NCBI GenBank assembly: GCA_958296445.1
Contig: OY282565.1
Location: forward strand, 1,815,570 to 1,879,569
Direction: 5' to 3'
Source of the DNA: an uncultured Dehalococcoidia bacterium
GTDB taxonomy: Bacteria; Chloroflexota; Dehalococcoidia; Lucifugimonadales; UBA3495
DNA length: 64,000 bases
In this document: piece by piece, positions 17,558-26,334 of the stretch
How the letters are laid out: each line of letters starts with the position of its first letter
Position numbering within the stretch: the stretch's first letter is position 1
The notes under the pieces: model-generated
What the model was told of the DNA's origin: nothing
What the model saw: only the letters and a program-made list of their open reading frames with translations
The model's database searches: none
Translations under genes and position numbers: made by a program

Positions 17558-17883
17558 CCAAACCGTCCCTAACCTAACCCTTCCAAGGTTCCCGCCCCGC
17601 CATCAAGAGCAACGACAGGCTTTCCGCCCCCGCCGCCGGATTGTCCAAAATTCCGCGCAACGCCACCTACACCGTTCCTAACCCAGTATTCTTAACGTGC
17701 CCTGGAATTGCCGTTGTGATTGCGCCCCACCCCGTCATTCCTGCGAAAGCGGGAATCCAGACGCCCCGGCGAATCAAAGGCCGTATTGAGCCAAGGCTGT
17801 GGATTCCCGCTTTCGCAGAAATGACGGCGCAATGCGCAACCACAACTGGCCCCCGCACTATCAACAATTTCACGCAACGCCAC
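17558..17883 (-). pseudogene. Duplicated pyrR-pyrB junction fragments
   Basis: Between pyrR and pyrB there are two extra partial copies of the pyrB start. One begins GTGGCGTTGCGTGAAATTG at 17883, immediately after the pyrR stop. The other begins GTGGCGTTGCGCGGAATTTTG at 17662 and reads like the first ~15 residues of PyrB before a TAG. The second is followed by a copy of the pyrR 3' end (GTTGCTCTTGATGGCGGGGC). A 96-bp inverted repeat lies between the two copies. The segment looks like tandem duplication plus insertion; no intact gene is present. Confidence 0.65.
17732..17827. repeat. 96-bp inverted-repeat element (MITE-like)
   Basis: The arms at 17732-17759 and 17800-17827 are complementary over 28 bases with one mismatch. 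The core CTGCGAAAGCGGGAATCCA is a very common bacterial dispersed repeat. It is inserted in the untranslated pyrR-pyrB spacer and would form a strong hairpin in the operon mRNA. A single arm-like copy is at 31080-31112. Confidence 0.85.
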
Positions 17884-18498
17884 CTACGCCACCTCTCCCC
17901 CTTCCGCCATTTCCGCCCCGCCATCAAGAGCAACATCCTCGGGCCGCAGCAAAACCGCCTCGTCCACGCCGTCATTCTCCATAAGGCGCACTGCAATAAT
18001 CTCGCTGCGGGCGGTAGGAATGTTCCGCCCCACATAATCGGCGCGAATAGGCAACTCCCTATGTCCCCTATCAATTATCACCGCCAACTGAACCTGCGTA
18101 GGGCGCCCAAAATCATTCAAAGCGTCCAGCGCGGCCCGGACAGTCCGCCCGGTATAAAGCACATCGTCAACCAATACCACCCTCTGCCCCTTGATAGTGA
18201 CCGGCAATTTAGTCCGCCGCACCCGCACCCGAGGACTGGAACGTTCCCGCAAATCATCGCGATACAGGTTAATATCCAGCGACCCCACCGGCACCGCCGC
18301 CCCCTCGAACTCCGCCAGCCGTTCCGCCAGCCGATGCGCCAGCGGCACCCCCCGCCGGTGAATCCCCACCAAAAGCAGATTATCCGCCCCCCGGTTACGC
18401 TCCAAAATTTCGTGAGCAATACGGGCCAAAGCGCGGCTAATCCCGTCCCCGCTCATAACCTCCCGCTCCAACATTCCAACAACCCCCTCAACGGGCAT
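17884..18498 (-). CDS. pyrR: PyrR bifunctional pyrimidine operon regulator / UPRTase
   Basis: A 204-residue phosphoribosyltransferase-fold protein. The PRPP loop reads [13 protein letters not shown], and [13 protein letters not shown] and [20 protein letters not shown] match PyrR, which binds the pyr mRNA leader with UMP/UTP and also has uracil phosphoribosyltransferase activity. The ATG at 18498 has GGAGG six bases upstream. The C-terminus is extended by an acidic tail ([17 protein letters not shown]). It is first in the operon, downstream of a leader with a matching binding loop and terminator. Confidence 0.95.
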   Translation of the reverse strand: MPVEGVVGMLEREVMSGDGISRALARIAHEILERNRGADNLLLVGIHRRGVPLAHRLAERLAEFEGAAVPVGSLDINLYRDDLRERSSPRVRVRRTKLPVTIKGQRVVLVDDVLYTGRTVRAALDALNDFGRPTQVQLAVIIDRGHRELPIRADYVGRNIPTARSEIIAVRLMENDGVDEAVLLRPEDVALDGGAEMAEGGEVA

Positions 18499-18547
18499 TT
18501 CCAACCTCCAACGCCACTACCAAACTACCCAAGCCAACCAACACATC

Positions 18548-18755
18548 GCCCCCAAGAGCCACCCCTACACTGAACCGGCTCCCTTACCACCCCCGCCAAC
18601 CCGGCCAACAAAACACATCGCTCCCAAGAGCCACCCCTACACTGAACCGGCTCCCTTACCGCCCCCGCCAACCCAGCCAACAAAAAAACCCTCGCCCCCA
18701 AGAGCCGCCCCTACACTGAACCGGCTCCCTTACCGCCCCCGCCAACCCGGCCAAC
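18548..18755. repeat. Tandem copies of the pyr leader terminator tail
   Basis: Units of 72-74 bp start at 18548, 18620 and 18694, with the unit at 18768 being the functional one. Each has CCCCCAAGAG, CCCCTACACTGAACCGGCTC and CCAACCCGGCCAAC words. Two units, including the functional one, keep a seven-T tract (minus strand). Only the most upstream copy keeps the left stem arm that makes a real terminator. All lie between the attenuator and pyrR. Confidence 0.75.
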
Positions 18756-18785
18756 AAAAAAACCCTCGCCCCCAAGAGGCAAGGG
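18756..18785 (-). terminator. pyr leader attenuation terminator
   Basis: On the minus strand CCCTTGCC, a seven-base loop, then GGCGAGGG forms an eight-pair stem, followed directly by TTTTTTT. It lies about 80 bases downstream of a PyrR-binding-loop match and about 260 bases before pyrR, as expected for the terminator of a PyrR attenuator. Confidence 0.8.
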
Positions 18786-18863
18786 TGTAGTGTCCGGCCC
18801 AACCGCCATCCTGCCACAAACGCAAGACAAGCGGCCAAGAAAACGTCCGGGACGCCCCACTTT

Positions 18864-18880
18864 GCCAGCCTCACAGGACT
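18864..18880 (-). promoter_or_regulatory. PyrR RNA-binding loop (anti-antiterminator)
   Basis: The minus-strand sequence AGTCCTGTGAGGCTGGC closely matches the PyrR-binding consensus known from Bacillus pyr leaders (AGUCC-N-G-N-GAGGCU). It lies upstream of the leader terminator. When pyrimidines are plentiful, PyrR-UMP should stabilise this hairpin and allow termination. A tandem GGTCGGAC word just upstream might belong to the antiterminator. Confidence 0.75.
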
Positions 18881-18966
18881 GTCTTAAAAGTCCGACCGTC
18901 CGACCGCCCAGCGGCCATAAAAACGCCAAAATGTCACCCCCACTCTAACACATCACCGCCAACCAG

Positions 18967-19022
18967 CAAAGCCCCCCCAATCCCCTCCCCCTCCGGGGGA
19001 GGGTTAGGGTGGGGGCGTCCCC
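18967..19022. repeat. GGGTGGGGGCGTCCC dispersed repeat
   Basis: A G/C-rich dispersed element (CTCCGGGGGAGGGTTAGGGT then GGGGGCGTCCC). The same element occurs in the opposite orientation at 27896-27945, inside a gene, and at 49499-49545. Confidence 0.65.
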
Positions 19023-19067
19023 CCTCTCCCCAAAGCACCCCCGCATCACCCCAACCCCCCCGTACCC

Positions 19068-19236
19068 CGTAGGGGCGCACTGCCGTGCGCCCGTCACCCT
19101 CAGCAACCACGCCCAAACCTCTAACCCAAAAACCCCGGCCATCCCCAACACACCCCGGCGCCCCCCCACGCAATTGATGACACCAACCCCTTGCCAACCC
19201 CGATAACCACTCCCTAACATAATAACGTGCCATAAC
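19068..19236. repeat. ~165-bp direct repeat, copy 1
   Basis: Starts with the GTAGGGGCGCACTGCCGTGC hairpin, then CCAAACCTCTAACCCAAAAA, TTGATGACACCAACCCCTTG and GATAACCACTCCCTAACATA. It is repeated with ~90% identity at 19788-19955. Part of it also occurs inverted at 49425-49485. No coding potential is seen. Confidence 0.75.
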
Positions 19237-19299
19237 CCAAACAACCCACCGCCCCCAACCCGTCCCAACCCGCCCATAATCCCATCGCCCATAACCCCG

Positions 19300-19770
19300 G
19301 CCCGCCCGTCATTCTAAGCGATCCCCTGTCATTCTGAGCAAAGCAAAGAATCCCGCCCTAAACCGCCAGCCCATTCCCCATCGCCCGTAACCCCGGCCCA
19401 ACCCGTCATCCTAAGCGATTCCCTGTCATTCTAAGCAAAGCGAAGAATCCCGCCCTAAACCGCCAGCCCATTCCCCATCGCCCGTAACCCCGGCCCCCCT
19501 GTCATTCTGAGCGATCCCCCGTCATTCTAAGCAAAGCGAAGAATCCCGCCCTAAACCGCCAGCCCATTCCCCATCGCCCATAACCCCGGCCCCCCCGTCA
19601 TTCCGAGCGATCCCCTGTCATTCTGAGCAAAGCGAAGAATCCCACCCCAAACCGCCAGACCTTTCCCCATCGCCCATAATCCCGGCCCGCCCGTCATTCC
19701 GAGCGATTCCCCTGTCATTCTGAGCAAAGCGAAGAATCCCACCCCAAACCGCCAGACCTTTCCCCATCCC
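19300..19770. repeat. Array of TCATTCTGAGC repeats with CCAGACC linkers
   Basis: At least five ~90-bp units, each with GTCATTCTGAGCAAAGCGAA or a variant, AATCCCGCCCTAAACCGCCAG, and CCCATCGCCCATAACCCCGG. The units are near-identical and head-to-tail. This fills the region between the two copies of the ~165-bp repeat. Confidence 0.8.
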
Positions 19771-19787
19771 GCCGCCCCCGCCCCCCG

Positions 19788-19955
19788 TAGGGGCGCACTG
19801 CCGTGCGCCCGTCACCCCCGCAACCACGCCCGAACCCCTAACCCAAAAACCCTGCCATCCCCAACACCCCCCCGCAATTTGATGACACCTACCCCTTGCC
19901 AACCCCGATAACCACTCCCTACCATAATAACGTGCCATAACCCAAACAACCCGAC
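19788..19955. repeat. ~165-bp direct repeat, copy 2
   Basis: Second copy of the 19068-19236 unit, again starting at the GGGCGCAC hairpin and ending in CATAACCCAAACAACCC. The two copies bracket the 19300-19770 array, so the whole block looks like an amplified composite. Confidence 0.75.
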
Positions 19956-19998
19956 CAACCCGCCAACCGCCAACCGCCAACCCGCCCAACAACCCAAA

Positions 19999-20235
19999 TG
20001 TCCGAAAATGCCCGAAAATGCCCGAAAATGTCCGGCAAAACAAAAAACCTGCCCCCCCGGATTGCCAAAACCATCAAAACCATCCCGCCAATCCCCAATC
20101 CTGAAAATCCCGGTTCAGACAACGAAATGGGAGAAAATGGGGGAAAATGACAGGAAAATCAAAAAAATCCCGCACCAACCCCAAAACGGCGGGAAATGGC
20201 GGGAAATGGCAGGGAAAATAAAAAAATCCCCAACC
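19999..20235. repeat. 10-bp-period AAAATG repeats
   Basis: Short words with a ~10-base period (CCCGAAAATG three times, then GGGGGAAAATGACAGGAAAA and GGCGGGAAATGGCGGGAAAT), separated by A-rich AAAAAAATCCC blocks. The inverted equivalent is at 49190-49375. It lies just upstream of the next gene. Confidence 0.7.
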
Positions 20236-20256
20236 CCCTTACGAGGTGAACCCCCA

Positions 20257-20808
20257 ATGAGCCTAAAATCCATCCGCAACCAAATCAACGCCCTGCGCCG
20301 AAAATTCGCCTTCCCCCTAGCCGTCATCCGCCTCCGCCGCATCTCCGAGGAATACTGCCACGACTGGCACGCCGCCCTAACCGACGGCAAACCCCTGCCC
20401 GAAGCCCACCCCTTCATCCAGCGCATCGCCAAAGAAGTCCTGCCCCTAAAAACCTTTATGGAACTCCAGCACTACCTAGACAGCCACCGCAAAAACAAAA
20501 CCACCCCAACCCCCCTGAAAATCGCCGAAACCCTGCTGCCCAACCACGCCAAAGGCATCCTGCTGCCCAGCCTGTTCGCCGGCGAACTAACCCCCCGGCC
20601 CAAACCCCGGCGCATCAAACGCTCATCCCTATACCCCCGCCGCTCCCGCCTAACCCCCCGGCACTACCGCAAAATGGAACTCTACTCCCGCGCCATCGCC
20701 CGCTACCTCCGCGCCAACCCCCGCGAAGGCAACGGCCCACACAACGTAAAAATCCCCTCCCCCGGACAAGGAGAGAGGATAAGGATAGCGGGCGTTTCCG
20801 GCGCCTAG
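20257..20808 (+). CDS. Hypothetical basic protein
   Basis: A 183-residue protein that I do not recognise. GAGGTGA precedes the ATG at 20257. The N-terminal ~100 residues look helical (LKSIRNQINALRRKFAFPLA, then LPEAHPFIQRIAKEVLPLKT), and the C-terminal half is strongly basic with PRPKPRRIKRSS and RRSRLTPRHYRKME. The last ~20 residues run into repeat-like sequence. It might bind nucleic acid because of its charge, but that is a guess. It meets the VWA gene tail to tail over a shared CTAG. Confidence 0.6.
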   Translation: MSLKSIRNQINALRRKFAFPLAVIRLRRISEEYCHDWHAALTDGKPLPEAHPFIQRIAKEVLPLKTFMELQHYLDSHRKNKTTPTPLKIAETLLPNHAKGILLPSLFAGELTPRPKPRRIKRSSLYPRRSRLTPRHYRKMELYSRAIARYLRANPREGNGPHNVKIPSPGQGERIRIAGVSGA

Positions 20809-22835
20809 GCCGCTACGTGCTTGCGCCGGTTATTCAGGTAATCCACCAGCACGAACTCGCTCAGGTTCGACGCGCTACTGTAAAAGGCCCGCCCCCGGTT
20901 GATGCGCGTCATTCGGTCTACGAAATTCACCAGTTGGTAGTTGTTTTCCAGCATAAACGTGTTTATCAGGATATCCTCCTGAGTGCAACGCCGCACTTCC
21001 CGCAGCGTTTCCTGCTCCGTCCGGTAGCTCGGCGGGTAGCTGAAATAGGATCGGTCGCCCTCAAGATGCGCCGTCGGCTCGCCGTCGGTAATCACCAGAA
21101 TCTGCCGGGTGCTGCCCTTCTCTTTCGACAGCAGCTTGCGCGAAAGCATCAAGGCATGATGCAGGTTGGTGCCGGACACCCAGGCATTCCAACTGCAAGC
21201 CGCCAAGTCTTCCTCCTTGATTTCGCGGGCATAGTCGGAAAAGCCGACAATCCGCAGAGTGTCCCTAGGAAACTGAGACCGGATCAGCGCCATCAGCGCC
21301 AGCGTCACCTTCTTGGCCGCCTGCCAGTTATCGAACAGCCCCATGGAGCGGCTCTGGTCCAGCAGCACAATAGTCGCCGCCTTGGTCATGTGCTCGGTGC
21401 GGTGAACCTCGAAATCCTGCGGCCCCAGGCGCACCGGCACTTGCGGCCCGCCCCGCAACACCGCGTTCTTGACCGTAGTTTGCAAGTCTACCTGGAAAGG
21501 ATCCCCGAACTCATAAGTCTTGGTCTCCCCCAGCAAGTCGCCGTTGGCCCCGCGGGTATCCATCCGGTGGCCCCCGATGCGGTCTTTCTTCAAATGCGCG
21601 AAAACTTCCTTCAGTGCCTTCTGCCCGATGCGCCGGATGCCCCTAGCCGTAAGCTCCGTCTTTTCGCCGCCGGTAACGTACCCGGCCTCCTCCAGCAGCT
21701 TGCGAAGGTTATCCAGTTCGTCCCAAACCCGGCGGGCGTCATCCCCCAGCAGTTCCGCCAGCTTATCCGGGTCAATGTCGCTCAGATCGCCGGTGCGGAT
21801 GGCCTCCTGCAACGCCGCCTCCAACTGGTCAAGCTGCTGGAGTTCTTGCATCATCTGCCTAGCCTGCTCCATAGTAAGGCTGTCGTCGCCCAAGAACGGA
21901 TACTGGCGGCGCAAGTCTTCCATCGGCATAAGCTGTTCCATCAAGCTGGCGAACCGGGCCATCTCCCGCTGCGTTTCCGGGTCAAGGGCCTGCGCCAGCG
22001 CGTCCTCCATCTCCCGGCGGGCCTCCGGCGACATACTCTCCAGCATCGACTGCATCTGCGCCAACTGCTGTTGCAACAGCTCCATCAGCTCATCGAAACT
22101 CTGCGGCGGATTGACCCCGAACATCGGCCCCCACTTGTCCATAAACCCGTCAAAATCCGGTTCGCGCCCCTCCAGCCGGTCCCGCATCATCCGGTTAAGA
22201 TCCCGCATCATCTCCCGGGTGGCCGCCATATCCTCCGGCGTCATATTCTGTATCTGTTGCTGCATCTGCTGGGAAATGTTCTGGGCCATCTGGCTTTTCA
22301 GCATATCCAGCAGTTCCTGAAACTTCCGCTGCGCCTCCGGGTCTATGAAGTCATACTCCATCAGCTCTTTGAGCTGGCTGCCAACCCCCTCGGGAAGGTT
22401 GTCCAGCCGCTCCAAGTTGCGGTTCGCCCGCTGCTCCAGCAGGTTATACAAGGCTTCCTGCTGGCCCCGCTCCGACTCAGGAGCGTCGTCCACCTGCTGC
22501 CGGGCATCGTCAAGGCGGCCCTGGATCCCCTGCCGCTCAGTATTGATGATGTCCTCCAGCCGCTCTTTCAAGTCGTCCAGCACCGAATCCATATTGTGCT
22601 GCTGCATCTGCTGGCGGCGCCGGTCTTTAAGCTGCTCCATAAGCTGCCGCAGGCCGGGCATCTGCTGCCCGTCCCGGTTCTGCATCCCCTGCCGCAGCAA
22701 ATCGCGCAGGGCCTGCATTATGTCGCCCTTGTTCAGTATGTCCTCCGCCAGCAAGTCCATAAGCTGGTCGGCGTCAAGGTCAAAGATATTCTGGGTGCCG
22801 TCCCACCGGGAGTAGCGGTAAGTGCGGAAAAGCAT
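20805..22835 (-). CDS. VWA domain-containing protein (CoxE/MoxR-partner type)
   Basis: A 676-residue protein with a long Gln/Met-rich helical region (residues ~40-400, with QQMQQQIQNM and MQELQQLDQLEAAL) and a C-terminal von Willebrand factor A domain. The metal-ion site is DQSRSM near residue 530, with VSGTNLHHAL and ITDGEP completing the MIDAS. Such proteins usually act with a MoxR or magnesium-chelatase-like AAA ATPase, but none is adjacent. The ATG at 22835 has AAGGGAG upstream. No signal peptide is seen, so it is probably cytosolic. Confidence 0.85.
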   Translation of the reverse strand: MLFRTYRYSRWDGTQNIFDLDADQLMDLLAEDILNKGDIMQALRDLLRQGMQNRDGQQMPGLRQLMEQLKDRRRQQMQQHNMDSVLDDLKERLEDIINTERQGIQGRLDDARQQVDDAPESERGQQEALYNLLEQRANRNLERLDNLPEGVGSQLKELMEYDFIDPEAQRKFQELLDMLKSQMAQNISQQMQQQIQNMTPEDMAATREMMRDLNRMMRDRLEGREPDFDGFMDKWGPMFGVNPPQSFDELMELLQQQLAQMQSMLESMSPEARREMEDALAQALDPETQREMARFASLMEQLMPMEDLRRQYPFLGDDSLTMEQARQMMQELQQLDQLEAALQEAIRTGDLSDIDPDKLAELLGDDARRVWDELDNLRKLLEEAGYVTGGEKTELTARGIRRIGQKALKEVFAHLKKDRIGGHRMDTRGANGDLLGETKTYEFGDPFQVDLQTTVKNAVLRGGPQVPVRLGPQDFEVHRTEHMTKAATIVLLDQSRSMGLFDNWQAAKKVTLALMALIRSQFPRDTLRIVGFSDYAREIKEEDLAACSWNAWVSGTNLHHALMLSRKLLSKEKGSTRQILVITDGEPTAHLEGDRSYFSYPPSYRTEQETLREVRRCTQEDILINTFMLENNYQLVNFVDRMTRINRGRAFYSSASNLSEFVLVDYLNNRRKHVAA

Positions 22836-22947
22836 CACGTCTCCCTTATGCGCTCCGGCCGCGCGGGCCGCCATCGCACAGCAAAGGCTGGGCAAGGCGA
22901 TAATACGCGCCCGCGCTGCCTATGGCAACCGCCATCGCCGCGCCGCC

Positions 22948-23466
22948 CTACACCACCGTCGCCCCCAGCACCCGCCGGCAGTGCGACAAAGCCCAGCGAT
23001 GGGCCTCCGGGTCAGGCCCGGAAACGCAGTCCGAATACACCTCTACGGCGTAGTCCCGGTTGCGGGCGTCGGAAACGGTGTGCAACACGCATACATTGGT
23101 GGCGACCCCGCAAACCAGCAGCTTATCCGGCGCCAGCCGCTCCAGTTGCCCGGCCAGGCCGGTGTTGAAAAACCCGCTGTACCGCTTCTTGGGAATAACA
23201 TTGCCGCCGGTGACAAACCCGGCCAGTTCCGGGATAACCTCGGTTTCCTCAGTCCCAATCACGCAATGCACCGGGAACACCTGAAACTCCAAATCGTCGG
23301 GGTCATGATGGTCGGACACAAACAGCGCCTCCCCGCCCCCGGCCAGCTCTTGAGAGATAAGCCGCTCAACACTGGGGATAATCCGCCGGGAATCGGCGTG
23401 ATAAAGGTTATAGCCCGGCTCCAGAAACCCCTTGAGCATATCCACCACCAGAACAACATTGCTCAT
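22948..23466 (-). CDS. Cysteine hydrolase (isochorismatase/nicotinamidase family)
   Basis: A 172-residue isochorismatase-fold hydrolase with the Asp-Lys-Cys triad: Asp in VVDMLKGF, Lys in PKKRYSGFFNT and Cys in GVATNVCVLHT. SDHHDPDDLEF provides the metal-site histidines and aspartates, as in nicotinamidases, so nicotinamide or a related amide is a plausible substrate. The ATG at 23466 has GGGAGG five bases upstream. It is in tandem with the DUF5671 gene. Confidence 0.88.
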   Translation of the reverse strand: MSNVVLVVDMLKGFLEPGYNLYHADSRRIIPSVERLISQELAGGGEALFVSDHHDPDDLEFQVFPVHCVIGTEETEVIPELAGFVTGGNVIPKKRYSGFFNTGLAGQLERLAPDKLLVCGVATNVCVLHTVSDARNRDYAVEVYSDCVSGPDPEAHRWALSHCRRVLGATVV

Positions 23467-23538
23467 AACGTCCTCCCACACTGCATAGGATTTGGGGCTA
23501 GTATGGCCGACCAGGGGCCAGCGGGGCCGGATCTACCG

Positions 23539-24615
23539 CTACCGCCCCGAGCCTTGGGGGCCCTGAGCTTCCAACGAAAAGCAGGTTCGCCCTTCCCTAT
23601 GATCCCAAGCCCGTTCCGAGAAAGGACGGTCTTGGCGGGACAACTCCGCGGTGTCCGTCGAAAATACGGCGCAAAGCTCGTAGCGAGCGCCCTCAATGAC
23701 GCGGTACTCGTAGGGAAGTCCGGTCTCCGGGTCGTGCAGCCGGTTGATGAAATACCTAGAGCCGGACATCAGAGCCAGCTCCGCAGGCAATTCCTCGTTC
23801 AACTCCCAGTACAAGTCCACATTGTCGGCGATGTTCGACAGGTGAGATACCCGTTCCTGGTCCAGCCTGATGTCCCTTTGCTGCCCCGGAGAACCCATCA
23901 GAAACAGCGTGTAGGCGATACATCCCACAACCACTATGACCACGGCCGGGAGAAGGACACGCCGGGCCAAGACGTTCCTGCCCTCCGGCGCGGCGGCTTC
24001 AGCCTGCCGCATATCCCAAAGGTAGAACCCAAAAACGCACGCCGTAATGACCAGAATCGAAACCGCCTTCAGCGCAAAGCGAAGCGTTGGGTCGCCCGTC
24101 AGCACATTGGCCAGCAGGGCAATCAAGTCGCCCAAGATAATCCCGGCGGCCACAACCAGCGTGAAGTACGTCAGCCAGCGGCGCACCGGCGATTGACGCC
24201 GCTCCGGGTCGGCGTCCGCTTGCAATGCCAGCCGCCGGGCAAGGAACAGGTAGAGCGGGAAAGCGATAATGACCGAAGCAATGGCCGTCGCCTGCCCACC
24301 GGATGGATACCTGTCCCGAAAGTCAAGAGCATCAGGAAAGGAATAGTCAATCAGCCCAAAAACCAGAATCCCAAAGCTGATAGCCGCGACATACAGCGCA
24401 ATAAAGGAGACCAGGTAAAGAAACGCCTCCCGGGCATAAAGGTAGGGCGTCGGCCTAGGCACGGCCACGGAGAAATCCGCGTCGGCAAAGCTGGACAGCC
24501 CGTTCCGAACCTCCCCTTCCTGCCACCCGGCATCCAGCAGCACACGGCGGATTGCGTCCCGGTCATAGCCCCGCTCCAGGGCCTCCTTGATAAAGGCGCG
24601 AAGTTCGCGGTTCAT
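23539..24615 (-). CDS. DUF5671 domain-containing membrane protein
   Basis: A 358-residue integral membrane protein. The N-terminal ~35 residues form a UBA-like helical motif (LERGYDRDAIRRVLLDAGW). About five membrane segments follow: YLVSFIALYVAAISFGILVF, ATAIASVIIAFPLYLFLA, LTYFTLVVAAGIILGDLIA, AVSILVITACVFGFYLW and VLLPAVVIVVVGCIAYTLFL. A C-terminal soluble region of ~115 residues lies outside the membrane core. The first four segments match DUF5671. The function is unknown. Confidence 0.8.
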   Translation of the reverse strand: MNRELRAFIKEALERGYDRDAIRRVLLDAGWQEGEVRNGLSSFADADFSVAVPRPTPYLYAREAFLYLVSFIALYVAAISFGILVFGLIDYSFPDALDFRDRYPSGGQATAIASVIIAFPLYLFLARRLALQADADPERRQSPVRRWLTYFTLVVAAGIILGDLIALLANVLTGDPTLRFALKAVSILVITACVFGFYLWDMRQAEAAAPEGRNVLARRVLLPAVVIVVVGCIAYTLFLMGSPGQQRDIRLDQERVSHLSNIADNVDLYWELNEELPAELALMSGSRYFINRLHDPETGLPYEYRVIEGARYELCAVFSTDTAELSRQDRPFSERAWDHREGRTCFSLEAQGPQGSGR

Positions 24616-24648
24616 CGTTACCTTGTGAAAGGGCTTAGAATGAAAGGG

Positions 24649-25524
24649 CTAAAAAACGCCGTCGGCGGCAAACCGCGCGTCTTCAGCCAGCATTTCGGAC
24701 AGCCCAACGGCCTCGAAGCAATCTTGCAGGCTGGTCATATTCTCCAGCAAATGGGCCGTGGTTCCTTCCCGCTTCAGGGTTGCCAGGGTTTGGCGTATCG
24801 CCTGGGTTGCCGACAGCAGGGCGCTGGCCGGGAAAATCACTATCTTGAAGCCCAGCCGCTCCAGTTCGTGGGCCGGGAGCAAGGGCGACTTGCCGGTTTC
24901 GACATAGTTGTAGAGCAGAGGAACATCCAGCTCGCGGCCCGCCCGCGCCACCTCCTCGGGGGTTCGCAGGGCTTCGACAAACAGCGCGTCGGCCCCGGCC
25001 TTGACGTATTCCTCGCAACGGCGCATCGAATCGTCCCAGCCGGTGACCGCCAAAGCGTCGGTACGGACTATGATGGTGAAATCGTCATCGGTGCGGGCGT
25101 CCACCGCGGCGCGGATTTTCTGAGTCATATCGCCCACGGGTATAACCCGCTTGTCGTCCAGATGGCCGCAGCGCTTGGGAAAGTCCTGGTCTTCCAAGTG
25201 CAGGGCGGCGACGCCGCTGCGCTCGTACTGCCGGATGGTGCGGCGCACATTCAGCACGCCGCCGTAGCCGGTATCGGCGTCGGCAATGACCGGAACGTCC
25301 ACGACGGATGCAATGGAAGCGGCGTTATCCCGCATCTCGGTCATAGTAGCCAAAGCCAAGTCGGGGTAGCCCAGCCGGGCAACGGACGTCCCGGCGCCGG
25401 TCATATAGACAGCGGGAAATCCGGCAGTCTCAATCAGTTTGGCGGTAAGGCAGTCATAGGCCCCGGGGGCCATGATAATGCCCGGCTGCTCCAGAAGCCG
25501 CCGAAACCTAGTAGTGGCTCGCAT
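24649..25524 (-). CDS. Isocitrate lyase/PEP mutase family C-C lyase
   Basis: A 291-residue (beta/alpha)8 enzyme of the PEP mutase/isocitrate lyase superfamily. It shows MAPGAYDCLTAKLIE, YMTGAG, the Mg-binding DADTGYGG, and the gating loop EDQDFPKRCGH with the catalytic cysteine. This pattern fits 2-methylisocitrate or dimethylmalate lyases. The ATG at 25524 has GGAGG upstream. It is the last gene of a run with MaoC, plsX and fabG homologues, so a role in branched-acid or propionate metabolism is possible. Confidence 0.88.
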   Translation of the reverse strand: MRATTRFRRLLEQPGIIMAPGAYDCLTAKLIETAGFPAVYMTGAGTSVARLGYPDLALATMTEMRDNAASIASVVDVPVIADADTGYGGVLNVRRTIRQYERSGVAALHLEDQDFPKRCGHLDDKRVIPVGDMTQKIRAAVDARTDDDFTIIVRTDALAVTGWDDSMRRCEEYVKAGADALFVEALRTPEEVARAGRELDVPLLYNYVETGKSPLLPAHELERLGFKIVIFPASALLSATQAIRQTLATLKREGTTAHLLENMTSLQDCFEAVGLSEMLAEDARFAADGVF

Positions 25525-25557
25525 TCTGTCCTCCAAAACTTTACTCTATGCAGGGGT

Positions 25558-26334
25558 TCAGGCGATAAGGCCGCCGTCTATGGTCAGCACCTGGCCGGTC
25601 AGATAGCCCGCGCCCCGGCTGCTCAAGAACAGGATGGTTTCCGCCACGTCTTCGGAAGTTCCGAAGCGGCCCATAGGGATGCGCTCCAGTATCTGGTTGC
25701 GCTGCTCTTCCGACAGGTCTTCCACCATCCCGGTGGCGATGTAGCCGGGGGCGACGGCGTTGACGGTCACGTTGCGGGAGGCCACTTCACGGGCCACGGC
25801 TTTGGTGAACCCTATCAACCCGGCCTTGGCCGCGGCATAGTTGGCTTGGCCGGGGTTGCCCGTCAATCCTACAACCGACGACATATTGATCACCCGCCCG
25901 TAGTGCTGCCGGATAAGGTGGGGCATTACGTAGCGAGTACAGAGAAACGCCCCGCGCAAGTTCACCTGCAACACTTCGTCAAAATCGGCGGGCGTCATAC
26001 GCAACAGGAGGCGGTCGCGGTGGATTCCGGCGTTGTTAATCAGAATGTCTATGTGTCCGAACTGGCCGACTACGGCTTTGATGACTGCCTGGGCGCTACT
26101 CTCATCGGACACATCGCCCGCAATCAGCATGGCGTGGCCCCCGCCTGCGGTGATGGAATCCATCACTTCGGTAGCCGCAGCAAGGCTGGCATTGTAGTTG
26201 AGCGCAACCGCGGCCCCGGCCTGGGCCAGCCGCCGGGCGATGACTGCGCCAATGCCGCGGGAGGATCCGGTGACCAGGGCCACCTGCCCCTCGAGGCTTA
26301 TTCCCGCGATTGTTCCGGGGTTAATCTGCGCCAT
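25558..26334 (-). CDS. fabG: 3-oxoacyl-ACP reductase FabG
   Basis: A 258-residue SDR very like FabG, which reduces beta-ketoacyl-ACP with NADPH in fatty acid elongation. It has TGSSRGIG at residues 23-30, NNAGIHRDRLLLRM, MSSVVGLTGNPGQANYAAAKAG (catalytic Ser, Tyr and Lys) and a C-terminal TIDGG. The gene overlaps plsX by 14 bases, so translation is probably coupled. A role in lipid synthesis is supported by plsX. Confidence 0.92.
   Translation of the reverse strand: MAQINPGTIAGISLEGQVALVTGSSRGIGAVIARRLAQAGAAVALNYNASLAAATEVMDSITAGGGHAMLIAGDVSDESSAQAVIKAVVGQFGHIDILINNAGIHRDRLLLRMTPADFDEVLQVNLRGAFLCTRYVMPHLIRQHYGRVINMSSVVGLTGNPGQANYAAAKAGLIGFTKAVAREVASRNVTVNAVAPGYIATGMVEDLSEEQRNQILERIPMGRFGTSEDVAETILFLSSRGAGYLTGQVLTIDGGLIA

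Noticed and set aside
19999..20235. Iteron-type replication origin
   Set aside because: The 10-bp-period repeats also occur inverted at 49190-49375, and neither site has DnaA boxes, dnaA or a rep gene, so they are dispersed repeats.
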